Translations under genes and position numbers: made by a program
Assembly: GCF_022179285.1 (NCBI RefSeq)
Contig: NZ_BPQO01000029.1
Coordinates: forward strand, 18,050-82,049
Reading direction: 5' to 3'
DNA from: Methylobacterium hispanicum
GTDB lineage: Bacteria > Pseudomonadota > Alphaproteobacteria > Rhizobiales > Beijerinckiaceae
Length of the DNA stretch: 64,000 nucleotides
Notes under the pieces: generated by a model
The model's database searches: none
Told to the model about the DNA's origin: nothing
What the model saw: the letters and a program-made list of their open reading frames with translations, nothing else
Part shown: positions 44,640-53,781 of the stretch, in pieces
How the letters are laid out: the number at the start of each line of letters is the position of its first letter
Numbering within the stretch: the stretch's first letter is position 1

Positions 44640-45443
44640 TCAGCGCGGTGCCGAGAAGGTGGTGAAGCCGACCTTCTCGGTGACCTCGCGGTGCTGGTGC
44701 TTGACGAGGTCCGCAGCGTGATCGGCCACGCTTCGGAGCGTTCCGACCGCCCCCTTGGCCGAAGGGGCCTCCGAGACGGAGCAGAAGACCTCCCCGCCGT
44801 GGCCGGCTTGGCGAAGGCCGGCCGCCAGAGTGAGGAGATCCGCCTGGATCTGGAGGCCTGCGGCGGCCAGCAGCGCGGCCCGCAGGTCCGTCCCGCCGGC
44901 CAGGACGGCGTAGCTCTCGATGCAGGCCGAGTAGGACGCGTACGGCGCTCCGACCATTCCGATGGACACCCTCCTGCGCAGCACGAGGATCCCGGATGTC
45001 CGTCGGGTCACGGCCCGACGCGCCGCGAACATGGCCGCCTCGGGCATGCCCAGGAGCTGGCGCATCACGTCCCGGACGTCGTTCGAAGTCCGTCCACCCA
45101 GCCCGGCCCGCTCGAGGCCGTCCAGCGCCTCGTCGACGCCCTCGATGTCGTCGATCCCCCAGACGTGGGCCACGGGCGGCTCTGCCGGATCGGGTTCGCG
45201 CTCCCTGTCGTCGTCGTAGGCGCCCGTCGATTGGATCAGGTGGCGGCCGAAGGCCATTTCTCCGTCCTCGACCTGCGCCCAGGGCCTGAACCGGTTCCAG
45301 ATGCCGCCAGCGGGCAGGCCGGCGGCCTCAGCCAAGCGGACCGCCTCCGCGGACCCCGCGGCCTGAACGTCGAGCACCGGTCGCACGCAGACCGACGGAA
45401 CGGCCGATGGCTCGGAACCAACCTCATCCCTTCGCCCGCTCAT
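44640..45443 (-). CDS. hypothetical protein, 267 aa
   Basis: Starts at ATG 45443. Cytoplasmic. The central part (GGRTSNDVRDVMRQLLGMPE) and an Ala-rich helix (TDLRAALLAAAGLQIQADLL) are the only features. It converges with the 162-residue gene, 9 bp away. No family recognised. Confidence 0.65.
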   Translation of the reverse strand: MSGRRDEVGSEPSAVPSVCVRPVLDVQAAGSAEAVRLAEAAGLPAGGIWNRFRPWAQVEDGEMAFGRHLIQSTGAYDDDREREPDPAEPPVAHVWGIDDIEGVDEALDGLERAGLGGRTSNDVRDVMRQLLGMPEAAMFAARRAVTRRTSGILVLRRRVSIGMVGAPYASYSACIESYAVLAGGTDLRAALLAAAGLQIQADLLTLAAGLRQAGHGGEVFCSVSEAPSAKGAVGTLRSVADHAADLVKHQHREVTEKVGFTTFSAPR

Positions 45444-45594
45444 CTCGGCCTCCGCGCCTGCGCATCCGGACCAGTCAACGCGCGAGAGCGGCGATCGAAC
45501 CCCGACGGTGCGGCGGCGTCGGCGGGCGACTGGGTAAAGGGTCCATTAAAGACTCGGCCGTAGGGTTGTCCCGAAACGACTCGACGAGGGGGCG

Positions 45595-46359
45595 ATGGCG
45601 GACGAGACCGAGGACAAGCAGGGCGCGGGGGCGGCGTCCGAGGCCATCGCCGCTGCCACGAAGGCGCCGTCCGGCTTTGCGCGCAGGTGGTTGCGGATCG
45701 CTCCTGCGTTCGACCGCAAGGTCCTGGGGGCCGCCGTCGCAGGCCTGCTTCTAGGCACGCTCCTCGGCTTCGCCAGTGCCCCGCGGGATCGCTACCGCGA
45801 CGAGTTGAACGCGCTGCGAAGCGAACTCGCGGCCGGGCGCGCGGACACGGCCCGGCTCTTCGCCGAACTGGAGCGCGGCTCGTCAGCCGCGACGGAGGCG
45901 GGCAAAGCCGTCGCGGCAGCAGAGACCGAGGCCGGCCGCCGGGACGACGCGTTGGTCGAGAGGGTCGAGCGGCTGCATCGGGACCTCGCGGCCCTGCACG
46001 AGGATCTCCGCGGCCGCAGCGACGCTCTGGGCCGCGATCAGGCCGAACGCATCGCCGAACTCGCACGTACGTTGGATCGGAAACTCCAGGCGGCCGCGCA
46101 GACGCAGCCGAAGGTCGAACCGGCGACGACGGGCTCGATCGGGGACGCGGCCGCAGCTGCACCGACGATGCTCGGCGATTGGGCGCTGCGAGAGGTCCTG
46201 GACGGCGCCGCCACGATCCAGGATCGGAAACGGCGTGTCGTCGAAGTCGCGCGTGGCGACGTCGTGCCTGGCGTCGGACGGGTCGAAGCGGTCGAGCGAC
46301 GTGGAGCTGTCTGGACGGTCGTCACGAAGCGGGGATTGATCGTTCCCCAGGACTGGTGA
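45595..46359 (+). CDS. membrane-anchored coiled-coil protein
   Basis: 254 residues. A single transmembrane helix (VLGAAVAGLLLGTLLGFASA, about 43-62) precedes a coiled coil of about 110 residues (DELNALRSELAAGRADTARL to RTLDRKLQAAAQTQ). The last 60 residues form a small domain, WALREVLDGAATIQDRKRRV and GDVVPGVGRVEAVERRGAVW, similar to C-terminal domains I associate with Rhizobiales envelope proteins. It likely has its N-terminus inside and its C-terminus in the periplasm. GAGGGGGCG is the ribosome site. Confidence 0.75.
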   Translation: MADETEDKQGAGAASEAIAAATKAPSGFARRWLRIAPAFDRKVLGAAVAGLLLGTLLGFASAPRDRYRDELNALRSELAAGRADTARLFAELERGSSAATEAGKAVAAAETEAGRRDDALVERVERLHRDLAALHEDLRGRSDALGRDQAERIAELARTLDRKLQAAAQTQPKVEPATTGSIGDAAAAAPTMLGDWALREVLDGAATIQDRKRRVVEVARGDVVPGVGRVEAVERRGAVWTVVTKRGLIVPQDW

Positions 46360-46420
46360 GGTCGGTCACCTGCCCTGTGGCGGCTGCCCTCGGGCCGGAG
46401 GCAGGCGGAGTCTGCACCCG

Positions 46421-46444
46421 CTTGGAGCGCAGGACCGCTCCAAG
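46421..46444 (+). terminator. hairpin downstream of the membrane coiled-coil gene
   Basis: CTTGGAGCG and CGCTCCAAG form a 9-bp perfect stem about 60 bp after the stop codon at 46359. No T-run. The remaining 46445-46737 holds one minus-oriented GAAGGAACG (46599) and no convincing gene. Confidence 0.45.
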
Positions 46445-46737
46445 GAGCAAGTCGGATCACCCGCACGAGGCGGTGGTCGGCGCGTTGTCAGCTCGCTGGA
46501 GGCGAGTACGGCTTCCCGCGTGCGCGGAACCGGCGCTGGCGCCGAAGGAGCGCTGAGCCATCGAGCTCAGGCAAAGCAAGCGCTGGGTCGAACAGGGCCG
46601 TTCCTTCGACGCATGGTTGCCGAAAGGTGGAAGCCCGCGCGTGTCCGAACGCGGATGCATCGAATCCTACATGGGGCCTGAGCAACTCCTTCATGCTTCC
46701 CGGGTACGGTGGCGTCGATCCGATCTCAGGAGTCGAG

Positions 46738-47460
46738 ATGCCACGCAACGTCCTGCCCGCCCTCGCAGCCGTTCTCATGCTGGCCGCGAACTCCGCCAGC
46801 GCGGAGGATGGCTGCAGACCCGTCGACGGAAACGCCATGCCGGGGGAGGCGCGGATCGGTCGGAAGGCCTGGATCTTCGACTCGGTGAACACGCATGCGT
46901 TCGAGCCGCCCGCGGAGTGGACCAAGGCCGACGCCTACGAGCAGATCGGACCCGGCAACTGGGTCAAGTCCTCGAAGCTGCCCCGCCTCGAGTACGGCCA
47001 GTCCGTGGAGATCGTGGAATGGCGGAAGGTCGGCGCCGGCCTCGGCCACTATCAAGTCAGGCTGCCGGACGGAAGCGAGCGTGCGGTCCACGCGCAAGCG
47101 GTCCACCTGTTCGAGTTCTGGCGCTGTCCGGCCGCCGCCTTGTTGGAGAAGAGGCCGCCGAACGGCCCCGCCGAGGGCCCCGCGAGATACATGACGTCCG
47201 CCTGGGTCCGGATCTCGAACGCCAAGGCGACCGCGGTGGATGGAGCGAGGCGCTGGATACCGGAGGATAAGCTCTCGAAGATCGCTTTCGCCGTCTGCAA
47301 CGACTACGAGCCGAACGTGAAGCGCTTCAGGCCTTGGGAGGAAGCGCTGACCTGCCAAGGGTACGTCCCGGGGGAACCCAGGGCCTTGAGCTTCACGATC
47401 GATCCGTCCGCGGTCGAGACGATCAGTCCGACGTCCATGAAGATCCTGTTCGCGTCGTGA
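46738..47460 (+). CDS. exported protein, first of a tandem pair
   Basis: 240 residues from ATG 46738 with AGGAG at 5 nt. The signal peptide is MPRNVLPALAAVLMLAANSA, cut near SASA-ED. Four or more Cys (DGCRP, WRCPA, FAVCN, LTCQG) likely pair. The C-terminal block ETISPTSMKILFAS is shared with the next gene. A 'GxxVEIVEW...YQVRLPDGS' segment looks like an SH3-type beta-barrel. No named family. Confidence 0.75.
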   Translation: MPRNVLPALAAVLMLAANSASAEDGCRPVDGNAMPGEARIGRKAWIFDSVNTHAFEPPAEWTKADAYEQIGPGNWVKSSKLPRLEYGQSVEIVEWRKVGAGLGHYQVRLPDGSERAVHAQAVHLFEFWRCPAAALLEKRPPNGPAEGPARYMTSAWVRISNAKATAVDGARRWIPEDKLSKIAFAVCNDYEPNVKRFRPWEEALTCQGYVPGEPRALSFTIDPSAVETISPTSMKILFAS

Positions 47461-47471
47461 GGAACATGATC

Positions 47472-48188
47472 ATGCGGGCGGCGGCCCGGGTCCTTGCGCT
47501 CGCTGCGACCCTCGTCGGATCCGTCGCGGCGCGTGCCGAGGAATGCCGCCCCGTCGATGCGCATCGCGTGGAATCCTCCCCGACGTCGGGCATGAAGGTC
47601 TGGCTCTTCGAGGATCGCGGCGGTCCCGGACCGTTCCGCAAGCCGTTCGAGTGGGCCAAGACCGCGACGAGCCGCCCGCGTGCCGACGGCACCTACGAAC
47701 CGACCGGCGCGATGCTTCCGTACGGGCAGCCGGCGACCATCGTCCGGTTCCTGAGCCAGGGCACGATGCACGGCCTCTACGAGGTCAGGCTGCCCGACGG
47801 ATCGGCGCATCTCGTGCCCCGCCAGACCGTCAAGTTCCATCCCTTCTGGCAATGCCGACCGGAAACGCTCCTCGATCCGCTGCGCGACCGCGGCATGCGC
47901 CGATTGGACCGCAGGCTTGTCGACCTCGTCTGGACGCGCGTCCGCAACCCGCGGGCGGTCGGTCTCGAGAGTTGGGGCAAGGCCACGGCCCCCGGCGAGC
48001 TCGGGCAACTCGCCTTCCTGCTCTGCAACAACTTCGATGCCGCACGCCCCGACGATCCGGCCTCGGCCTACGACACGTCGTGCCTGGGCTTCGCCGTCGG
48101 ACGTGAGAAGAGCAAATCGTACCGCGTCCGGCATCAGGATCTGGAGACGGTCAGTCCGACCTCGATGCGCATCCTCTTCGAAGGTTAG
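47472..48188 (+). CDS. exported protein, second of a tandem pair
   Basis: 238 residues. The signal peptide is MRAAARVLALAATLVGSVAA. It is a clear paralogue of the preceding gene: the mature part begins EECRPVD as against DGCRPVD, YEVRLPDGSAHLV matches YQVRLPDGSERAV, FHPFWQCRP matches FEFWRCP, and the end ETVSPTSMRILFEG matches ETISPTSMKILFAS. Start taken at ATG 47472 for spacing to GAGGA; ATG 47466 is possible. Convergent with a small minus-strand gene that it overlaps by 4 bases. Confidence 0.75.
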   Translation: MRAAARVLALAATLVGSVAARAEECRPVDAHRVESSPTSGMKVWLFEDRGGPGPFRKPFEWAKTATSRPRADGTYEPTGAMLPYGQPATIVRFLSQGTMHGLYEVRLPDGSAHLVPRQTVKFHPFWQCRPETLLDPLRDRGMRRLDRRLVDLVWTRVRNPRAVGLESWGKATAPGELGQLAFLLCNNFDAARPDDPASAYDTSCLGFAVGREKSKSYRVRHQDLETVSPTSMRILFEG

Positions 48189-48454
48189 ACGGTGGCGGGG
48201 GCGGGACGCGTCGAGGCTTCGTTCCGTGCGGACGCGTCCCGCCCCCGCTGATGCTTCGGGTACTGCCAGAGGCAGAGGCCGTCCGGTCCGACGCGGCAGC
48301 CCTGGCTGCGCCACAGGTCGACCGCCCGCCAGAACGGATGCCGACTGCCGAGCTGCCTCGCGGCGTCGCCGCGGCGGGTGACCACGATGGCTCCGGACTC
48401 TTCCGTGCGGCGGAAATAGTGCCCCGCGCCGTCGACGATGATGCGGAGCGTCAC
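48185..48454 (-). CDS. small protein overlapping the end of the 645-aa gene
   Basis: 89 residues from GTG 48454, overlapping the upstream stop (GTGA). Its opening MTLRIIVDGAGHYFRRTEES and YFRRTEESGAIVVTRRGDAA look like a small beta protein; CRVGPDGLCLWQYP has a Cys pair. Tight translational coupling makes it a likely real gene. No family known. A strong hairpin occupies its 3' end. Confidence 0.6.
   Translation of the reverse strand: MTLRIIVDGAGHYFRRTEESGAIVVTRRGDAARQLGSRHPFWRAVDLWRSQGCRVGPDGLCLWQYPKHQRGRDASARNEASTRPAPATV
48195..48248. terminator. 18-bp perfect bidirectional stem-loop
   Basis: An 18-base arm at 48195-48212, beginning GCGGGGGCGGGACGCGTC, is perfectly complementary to 48231-48248 with an 18-nt loop. 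It sits between the convergent stop codons at 48188 and 48185, within the 3' coding region of the minus gene. It should serve both transcripts. Confidence 0.6.
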
Positions 48455-50388
48455 CGACCGCCTCTCGAGAAAGGGCTGGCCCCGACGCCGGTCGGCATCC
48501 GGCCGGCCTCGGCGTCGAGCGCATGCAGGAGGTGGCGCGTCCAGGCTGCCGACGGCTTCCTGTATGTGCCGGAATTCCAGGCGAACACCTCCACCGGATA
48601 GCGCCCCTCGACGACGTAGCCGGCGATCTGCGGCCGCGCGTCGATTCGATCCGTGGCGACGATCGTCAGATCGCCGAACCGGCCGCAGATCCGGTCGGGT
48701 TCCTGATCGCCTGGGCAGGGGGCCGGATTGAGCTTGGCCGCCTGGATCATGTCCGCCCGGCGTTCGACGATCCCGTATGAGGGCGCAAAGTCGGTGGAAG
48801 CGCTGCCGGAGGCGCGCGCCTGGGTCGCCGCACCGCCCCCTGTCACGGAGGCGGTGCCGTCCTGGAACCGCGACATGCCTGCGATCGCCAACGCAAGCAG
48901 CACTCCGGCCGCGGCGCTGCCGAGGAGCCGCGTCGCGAGATGGACCTGCCTCCCTCCGGCCGCGACGCCGATGGGATGGGCGGCCGACGCGAGCGGTCTG
49001 CCAGCCGCCGAACGAGGCCGGCTCCGCGTCGTCGCTGGGCCGATTCCGACCTCGCGGCGGATGGCGTCGAGATCGATGTCGTGGCCGAACCCGGAATCGA
49101 CGAGTTCGATGCCGATCCGGCGCGCGCCGCCGGCACGGAGATGGGGCGCGACCCGGCCTGCGAACTCGCCCGCCGCCTCCGCATCGCGGAAATTCCGTTC
49201 GACCTCGGCCACGTGGGCCACCGTCGAAGGAGGACAGGGAGCCGTACGCGACAGACGCAGCGCGCGGAGAAGGCGAGGAAGGTCGACGTCCCGCAGGAAC
49301 AGCTCGGCCATGAACGCGGATGCGGGACCGGGAGGATCGCCGAGAGCCAGGACGACGCTCAAGACGAGACTGTCCGCCGTGCGGGCCGGCATGTCGCCGA
49401 AGTCGGGGACGACGAATTCGAGCCATGCGGGAACGCCGAAGCGGCGCGTCATCGCATGGACGTGCGCCTCCAGCAGATCGCAGGCGTCCTCGGCGGTGAA
49501 TTCGCCGGCGGCCGACGAAGCGAGCCCCGCCCTCGGCGTCGCCACCGTCCAGTCCGATGCGAACGGGGCGAACAACGGCGCCACGTCCTCGGGCGCCAGC
49601 AGCCGGATCCTCATCTCGTTGAACAAGGCCGAGGCGCCGTCGAAGCCGGGCAGGTCGTGAACGCATGTCGGATGGAACTCGACGGGCAGCCTGCCGGCGA
49701 GGTCGACCATGTCTGCGATGTCGACGTCGAGGGCGACCCCTTCGAGCGACCGGACGAACGACACGGCGCGATCCCGCTCCCACGGAACCGGTCCCGGAGG
49801 CGTGAGTAGACCATCGACGATCGCACCGGCGAGTTCGTCATCGGTCGCATGCACGATCTCGACGGGCAGGGCAGCCGCGCGATCCGCCAGGACCCGTGCG
49901 ACCAGCGGCCACCGGGCGACGACGCGGTCGATGGCGCCGAGCATGGGCGAGAAGGGCTCCTCGTCGGGCGCCAGGGACGGGACCGATACGGACCAGGCGG
50001 CGAAGATGCCGGCACCGGCTCGATCCTCGAAGACGCGCCACCGCTCGCAACGCAACTCCGGCGGCAGCACGTCCTGGCCGCGCGCCGATGCGACGAAGCC
50101 CAGCGCCCTGGCGGCGAGGATCGATGCGCGCAGCTTCTGCCGGCCATGAGGCATGAGGTCGGTTTCGACGACGAGCTTCGCGGCGAGCGTGCCGACGGAG
50201 CCGATCCCATCGAGGGTGACGCCGTCGAGCCGCGTCCAATCGCCCACGGTGCGCATGGGGCCTTCCGACGTCAGGGCTGCGACCACGACCCCGCCATCGA
50301 CGTCGAACGCGGCGTAGAAGACCAGCCGACCGCGAAGATCGGTGTAGAGGCCCGAGACGTAGCCTGCGGAAGGGGATAGGTCGGCCAT
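48451..50388 (-). CDS. hypothetical membrane-associated protein, 645 aa
   Basis: ATG 50388 follows CAAGGAAACGCC. The first 480 residues look cytoplasmic (VSGLYTDLRGRLVFYAAFDV, repeated helical segments); one hydrophobic helix (LLGSAAAGVLLALAIAGM, roughly residues 500-517) is followed by a C-terminal extracytoplasmic domain with Cys pair PAPCPGDQEPDRICGRFG. No family recognised. It is translationally coupled to the 89-residue gene. Confidence 0.7.
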   Translation of the reverse strand: MADLSPSAGYVSGLYTDLRGRLVFYAAFDVDGGVVVAALTSEGPMRTVGDWTRLDGVTLDGIGSVGTLAAKLVVETDLMPHGRQKLRASILAARALGFVASARGQDVLPPELRCERWRVFEDRAGAGIFAAWSVSVPSLAPDEEPFSPMLGAIDRVVARWPLVARVLADRAAALPVEIVHATDDELAGAIVDGLLTPPGPVPWERDRAVSFVRSLEGVALDVDIADMVDLAGRLPVEFHPTCVHDLPGFDGASALFNEMRIRLLAPEDVAPLFAPFASDWTVATPRAGLASSAAGEFTAEDACDLLEAHVHAMTRRFGVPAWLEFVVPDFGDMPARTADSLVLSVVLALGDPPGPASAFMAELFLRDVDLPRLLRALRLSRTAPCPPSTVAHVAEVERNFRDAEAAGEFAGRVAPHLRAGGARRIGIELVDSGFGHDIDLDAIRREVGIGPATTRSRPRSAAGRPLASAAHPIGVAAGGRQVHLATRLLGSAAAGVLLALAIAGMSRFQDGTASVTGGGAATQARASGSASTDFAPSYGIVERRADMIQAAKLNPAPCPGDQEPDRICGRFGDLTIVATDRIDARPQIAGYVVEGRYPVEVFAWNSGTYRKPSAAWTRHLLHALDAEAGRMPTGVGASPFSRGGR

Positions 50389-50558
50389 GGCGTTTCCTTG
50401 CAGGAAGGAATGAAGCACGCGGCCGCGCCGGGATACAACGAGCCCGATGGCTCGGGACCGGATTGAGCGGCGGTGCTGCATTTCCGCCGCACGGACGAAG
50501 CCCGCTTCCGCTTGCCGCGCAGGACGGATAGGCTGGCCGCGAAGGAACGGATCGGTTC

Positions 50559-50993
50559 ATGGACCCGCAGCAAGCCCCGCGCCCCGCAACGCCGGTTCCG
50601 GACGCGATGGATCGCCTGGGACACCTGCTGATCCGCGCCTGCAACGGCGACGAGCTCGACCCGTTCTTCGTGAGGGGACACCCGAGCATGGAATCGACCG
50701 AGACCCGCGTCGTCCGCTCCTGCTTCTACTACTCGATCGTGATGACCCCGCGGGTCACCGCGCTGTTCGACAACGACGGGCGGGGAGGCATGTGCACGCT
50801 CGAGCCGTACGAGCTCTCCGGCCTCTGGAAGACCCCGGATCTGCTTTCGGCGCTCGGCGTGGCCTTCGAGGAGCTCAGGGACGGCACCGCCGCGTTCCTC
50901 GACCGGCCGCTGCCGCCCCCGTTCTGTCGCCCCAACATGGACTGGCCCCTCGACCTTCAGGGGCATGCGCCTGCGCCGGTCCCGAACGCCTGA
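50559..50993 (+). CDS. hypothetical protein, 144 aa
   Basis: Starts at ATG 50559, 9 nt after GAAGGAACG (50541-50549), a good ribosome-distance copy of the dispersed element. Cytoplasmic. RLGHLLIRACNGDELDPFFV is helical, then SCFYYSIVMTPRVTALFDND. No family known. It probably forms a two-gene unit with the next gene, 12 bp downstream. Confidence 0.65.
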   Translation: MDPQQAPRPATPVPDAMDRLGHLLIRACNGDELDPFFVRGHPSMESTETRVVRSCFYYSIVMTPRVTALFDNDGRGGMCTLEPYELSGLWKTPDLLSALGVAFEELRDGTAAFLDRPLPPPFCRPNMDWPLDLQGHAPAPVPNA

Positions 50994-51005
50994 GGAGGCC
51001 GCGCG

Positions 51006-51674
51006 ATGCCCCACTACGATACCGACGACGCCATCTGGGCGCAGGTCCTGGTGCTGGCGGAAGCCTGCCAAGGCGAGTCCAATTCCTTCACGGTCGTGGA
51101 GCCCTTCCGAGAGGTCGACGCGGCTCGGCCGCTCTACGTGCTCATCCATCCGGGCGACACCGTGCAAACCAGGAGCGACGTGGCGGGCCATTCGGAGGCC
51201 GAGGCGATCCTCGGATACTCGGCCGAACGTCAGGAAATGATGGCCGACGACGTCGAGCGCCTGAAGAAGGCCGGCTGGGATTTCGTCGTCCTCCACCGTT
51301 TCTCCAGCAGCTACGGCTTCGGCACCTCGAACACGGTCGACTGGTTCGAGGATGCGATCGACGAGATGCACGAGCGCGGCGCGGTGCTTTTCGGAGATCA
51401 GCTGGAGGAGGCGGCCGCATGGCTGCTTTCGGAGGCCAGGGCCGTGGAACGACCGGCCGTCCTGCTCTCCGGATCGTGGTCCAGCGCGGACTACGGCTGC
51501 GTGGCCATCGTCGGCAGTCTGCTCGAACTTGCGGGCGCCCGCGTCCACCTCGCTCCTTCGGCATGCATCTCCCCCGACGGGAGCGGAGAGGAGTGGAAGC
51601 CCGAAGCCCCGACGCCATCGGTCGAGGACTTGGTCGCATACGGGACCTCCGCCACGCACGGTCCGCGGGCATGA
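51006..51674 (+). CDS. hypothetical alpha/beta protein, 222 aa
   Basis: Starts at ATG 51006 with GAGG upstream. LYVLIHPGDTVQTRSDVAGH and RLKKAGWDFVVLHRFSSSYG give an alternating strand-helix pattern like a Rossmann-type hydrolase. The C-terminus has a conserved-looking AVLLSGSWSSADYGCVAIVG. No catalytic motif identified. Co-oriented with the previous gene. Confidence 0.65.
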   Translation: MPHYDTDDAIWAQVLVLAEACQGESNSFTVVEPFREVDAARPLYVLIHPGDTVQTRSDVAGHSEAEAILGYSAERQEMMADDVERLKKAGWDFVVLHRFSSSYGFGTSNTVDWFEDAIDEMHERGAVLFGDQLEEAAAWLLSEARAVERPAVLLSGSWSSADYGCVAIVGSLLELAGARVHLAPSACISPDGSGEEWKPEAPTPSVEDLVAYGTSATHGPRA

Positions 51675-51801
51675 CGACGGACCCGACGGGTCACGATCGA
51701 GGCGCCGCCCGCATGCGTGAAACGACAAGACCTCGTGAACCACGCATGCGAGGCGTCCTGGAGGGGCGGTTGACATCGAAGGTACCGCCCTGGATGTTGT
51801 T

Positions 51802-51814
51802 TGGAACAGTTCCA
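51802..51814. promoter_or_regulatory. palindrome TGGAACAGTTCCA
   Basis: A perfect 13-base dyad lies directly before the start of the 52-residue membrane protein gene. It is symmetric about one base and looks like a small operator. Confidence 0.35.
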
Positions 51815-51824
51815 GGGTGAGATC

Positions 51825-51983
51825 ATGATCAGCGGCTCCGTCGTCATCGCCTTCATCGGCGGCTCCATCGCCGTCGGCGGCCTCATCGCCGGCCTCCGCA
51901 TCCTCGCGGTCGGAGCCTCGGGCGTCATCGACCCGGTTCCCGCCCGCGTCCGGGTTCGTCCCGAGATCCGCGTCCTCAACTGA
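51825..51983 (+). CDS. small single-pass membrane protein
   Basis: 52 residues from ATG 51825. Almost all hydrophobic for the first 30 (SGSVVIAFIGGSIAVGGLIA), then a short basic tail ending PVPARVRVRPEIRVLN. The length and the dyad upstream support a small regulated membrane protein; no toxin family is assigned. Confidence 0.5.
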   Translation: MISGSVVIAFIGGSIAVGGLIAGLRILAVGASGVIDPVPARVRVRPEIRVLN

Positions 51984-52081
51984 TCGACGCGCAGACGGGC
52001 CGGCGCCGCATCTCCGTGGCGGCTTGCATGCGCTTGGGCTAACCCTGAGCGACGAGGGGTCGCCCGGAGCGGGAAAGCGCG

Positions 52082-52414
52082 ATGAGATACGAGCAGCTTC
52101 GGACGGACCGCGGAACCTTCGAACTGGCGGTGCCGAACACCAGGACCGAAGGCGACGGCTTCTACGTCAGCTACAACTCGCAGGACACGGCCACCTACAG
52201 CTCCGACACGACCGCGCTGATCTTCGGCCAGATGCAGCGGTTCTTCATCCTCTCAGGGGACCACCGCGCCCAGTATGCCGAACTGGTCCCGAACGGGTTC
52301 GAGGCCTGCCTCGACTACTACAAGGCGAACCCGGATCAGGCCCACGAGCGCAGCGACGCCGTCGACGACATTCCCGGTTACGAACCCGCCGCGCGGGCGA
52401 CGCCCGGCCCCTGA
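52082..52414 (+). CDS. hypothetical protein, 110 aa
   Basis: Cytoplasmic, from ATG 52082. GFYVSYNSQDTATYSSDTTA, then FFILSGDHRAQYAELVPNGF. Little else to note. Convergent with the HNH gene, 33 bp away. Confidence 0.55.
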   Translation: MRYEQLRTDRGTFELAVPNTRTEGDGFYVSYNSQDTATYSSDTTALIFGQMQRFFILSGDHRAQYAELVPNGFEACLDYYKANPDQAHERSDAVDDIPGYEPAARATPGP

Positions 52415-52447
52415 TCTACGTCGCAGCCGAGAGGGAGGGACGTCGCC

Positions 52448-53710
52448 TCACGGCCACCCGGCCGGGAACCCCATGCGGGCCGCGATCGCGAGCATCGGCC
52501 CGACCGTGCCGCGGTAGGCCTCCACGAGACGCTCCCGATCGAGCAGGGCCTCGGGTTCGATCCTCAGGTCGCCGGCATACTCCTCGCCGAAGCGCCTCCA
52601 GCGTTTCGAGCCCATCGGGTCGAGGGCCACGATGGTCCGATGGTGCAGGTCGGCCAGGGCCTCGACGAAGACGGGTCTGGGCAGGCGGGCGCCCTTGCCG
52701 GAATTGGCGGCCCTCGCCATCGGCACGAGGTTCCAGATGCGGTCGTGCCCGACGAAGCTCCGCGGCAGGAAGTGGTCGAGGCTCAGGGACGACGGCGCGA
52801 TCGCGCCGCCCGTGTAGATGCAGACCGGCGGCGCGACCGAGAGGGCTGCCCGGAAGAAGGCGTGCTGCGGCTCCAGGGAGACGCGGTCGGATGGCGGGCC
52901 GAGCTTCTCCATCGTCACCGGGACGTTGGGGTTCCGCGCCTGCACCCAGGACAGCCACTCGAAGTCCGACCATCCGGTCACGATCGGCAGGTTCGAGAGG
53001 ATGTAGTCGCGCCAGACCGGATTGAGCCGGATGCCGTCGCCGGCGGCCGCGATGCCGTAGGGAAGCGCGCGGGCATCCATCAGGCGCAGGCTGTAGTCCT
53101 TCACGAACCGGTCGAACTGGCCGTCACCGACGTCCCCGTACGCGCCCTGGAGCCAGGGCTGCAGGAAGCGCTGGGGCACGTATCTCAACACCCCCCTCGA
53201 TACCTGCCTGCCGAGCTGCGCGTGGGCGACCTCCCGGACCCGCCGCACGGTGAACACCTCGTCCGGATCGTCGCCGATCGCGTCCAGGAGGCGCGTGATC
53301 TGGTCGTTCACCCCGAGATTGCCGATCGACAGCCGGTACCGGCGCGCGGGCCACCATGCCGCTTCCGCCATCTCCGGCAGGAGGTCGGCGTACTGGATGC
53401 CGTCCCCGGCCCCTTTCGCGAGGCATGCCAGGATGGCGCGCAGGAAGAGGTGCTTGTAGGCCTGCGTCGTGTTACGGAAGACGCCCGCCAAGCGCTCGAC
53501 CTCAAGGCCTTCGTGGCGAGGTAATGCGGTCTTCATCGTGACGAACTCGGCGGTCCCCGCGACCGTATCGGCCGCCTTTCGGCGAGTCAAAGAAAGCACG
53601 GCTGCGGGAGGCGTCGGGCCCTCGGTCGGATCCCGCTGGATCGGTTGAGCCGGCCCCGATCCGGCGTTCACGATGCCGGAAGGAGTGGAAGCTCCTGGAT
53701 CGTTAAACAT
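52448..53710 (-). CDS. HNH endonuclease-like protein
   Basis: 420 residues from ATG 53710; an internal Met at about 53536 is an alternative because the conserved part begins LPRHEGLEVERLAG. SLSLDHFLPRSFVGHDRIWN followed by LVPMARAANSGKGARLP has the HNH core (His after Asp, Asn in IWNLVP, Asn in ANSGKG). Only one Cys (CIYTGG) precedes it rather than the CxxC of zinc-type HNH proteins. The N-terminal 250 residues are a separate helical domain. It may be a defence nuclease. Confidence 0.72.
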   Translation of the reverse strand: MFNDPGASTPSGIVNAGSGPAQPIQRDPTEGPTPPAAVLSLTRRKAADTVAGTAEFVTMKTALPRHEGLEVERLAGVFRNTTQAYKHLFLRAILACLAKGAGDGIQYADLLPEMAEAAWWPARRYRLSIGNLGVNDQITRLLDAIGDDPDEVFTVRRVREVAHAQLGRQVSRGVLRYVPQRFLQPWLQGAYGDVGDGQFDRFVKDYSLRLMDARALPYGIAAAGDGIRLNPVWRDYILSNLPIVTGWSDFEWLSWVQARNPNVPVTMEKLGPPSDRVSLEPQHAFFRAALSVAPPVCIYTGGAIAPSSLSLDHFLPRSFVGHDRIWNLVPMARAANSGKGARLPRPVFVEALADLHHRTIVALDPMGSKRWRRFGEEYAGDLRIEPEALLDRERLVEAYRGTVGPMLAIAARMGFPAGWP

Positions 53711-53781
53711 CGATGCATCGCGTTGATCTCGAATTGAAGGTTGCCGGGCATCCTGGCCTCGACGCAAGGAACGACGACCGC

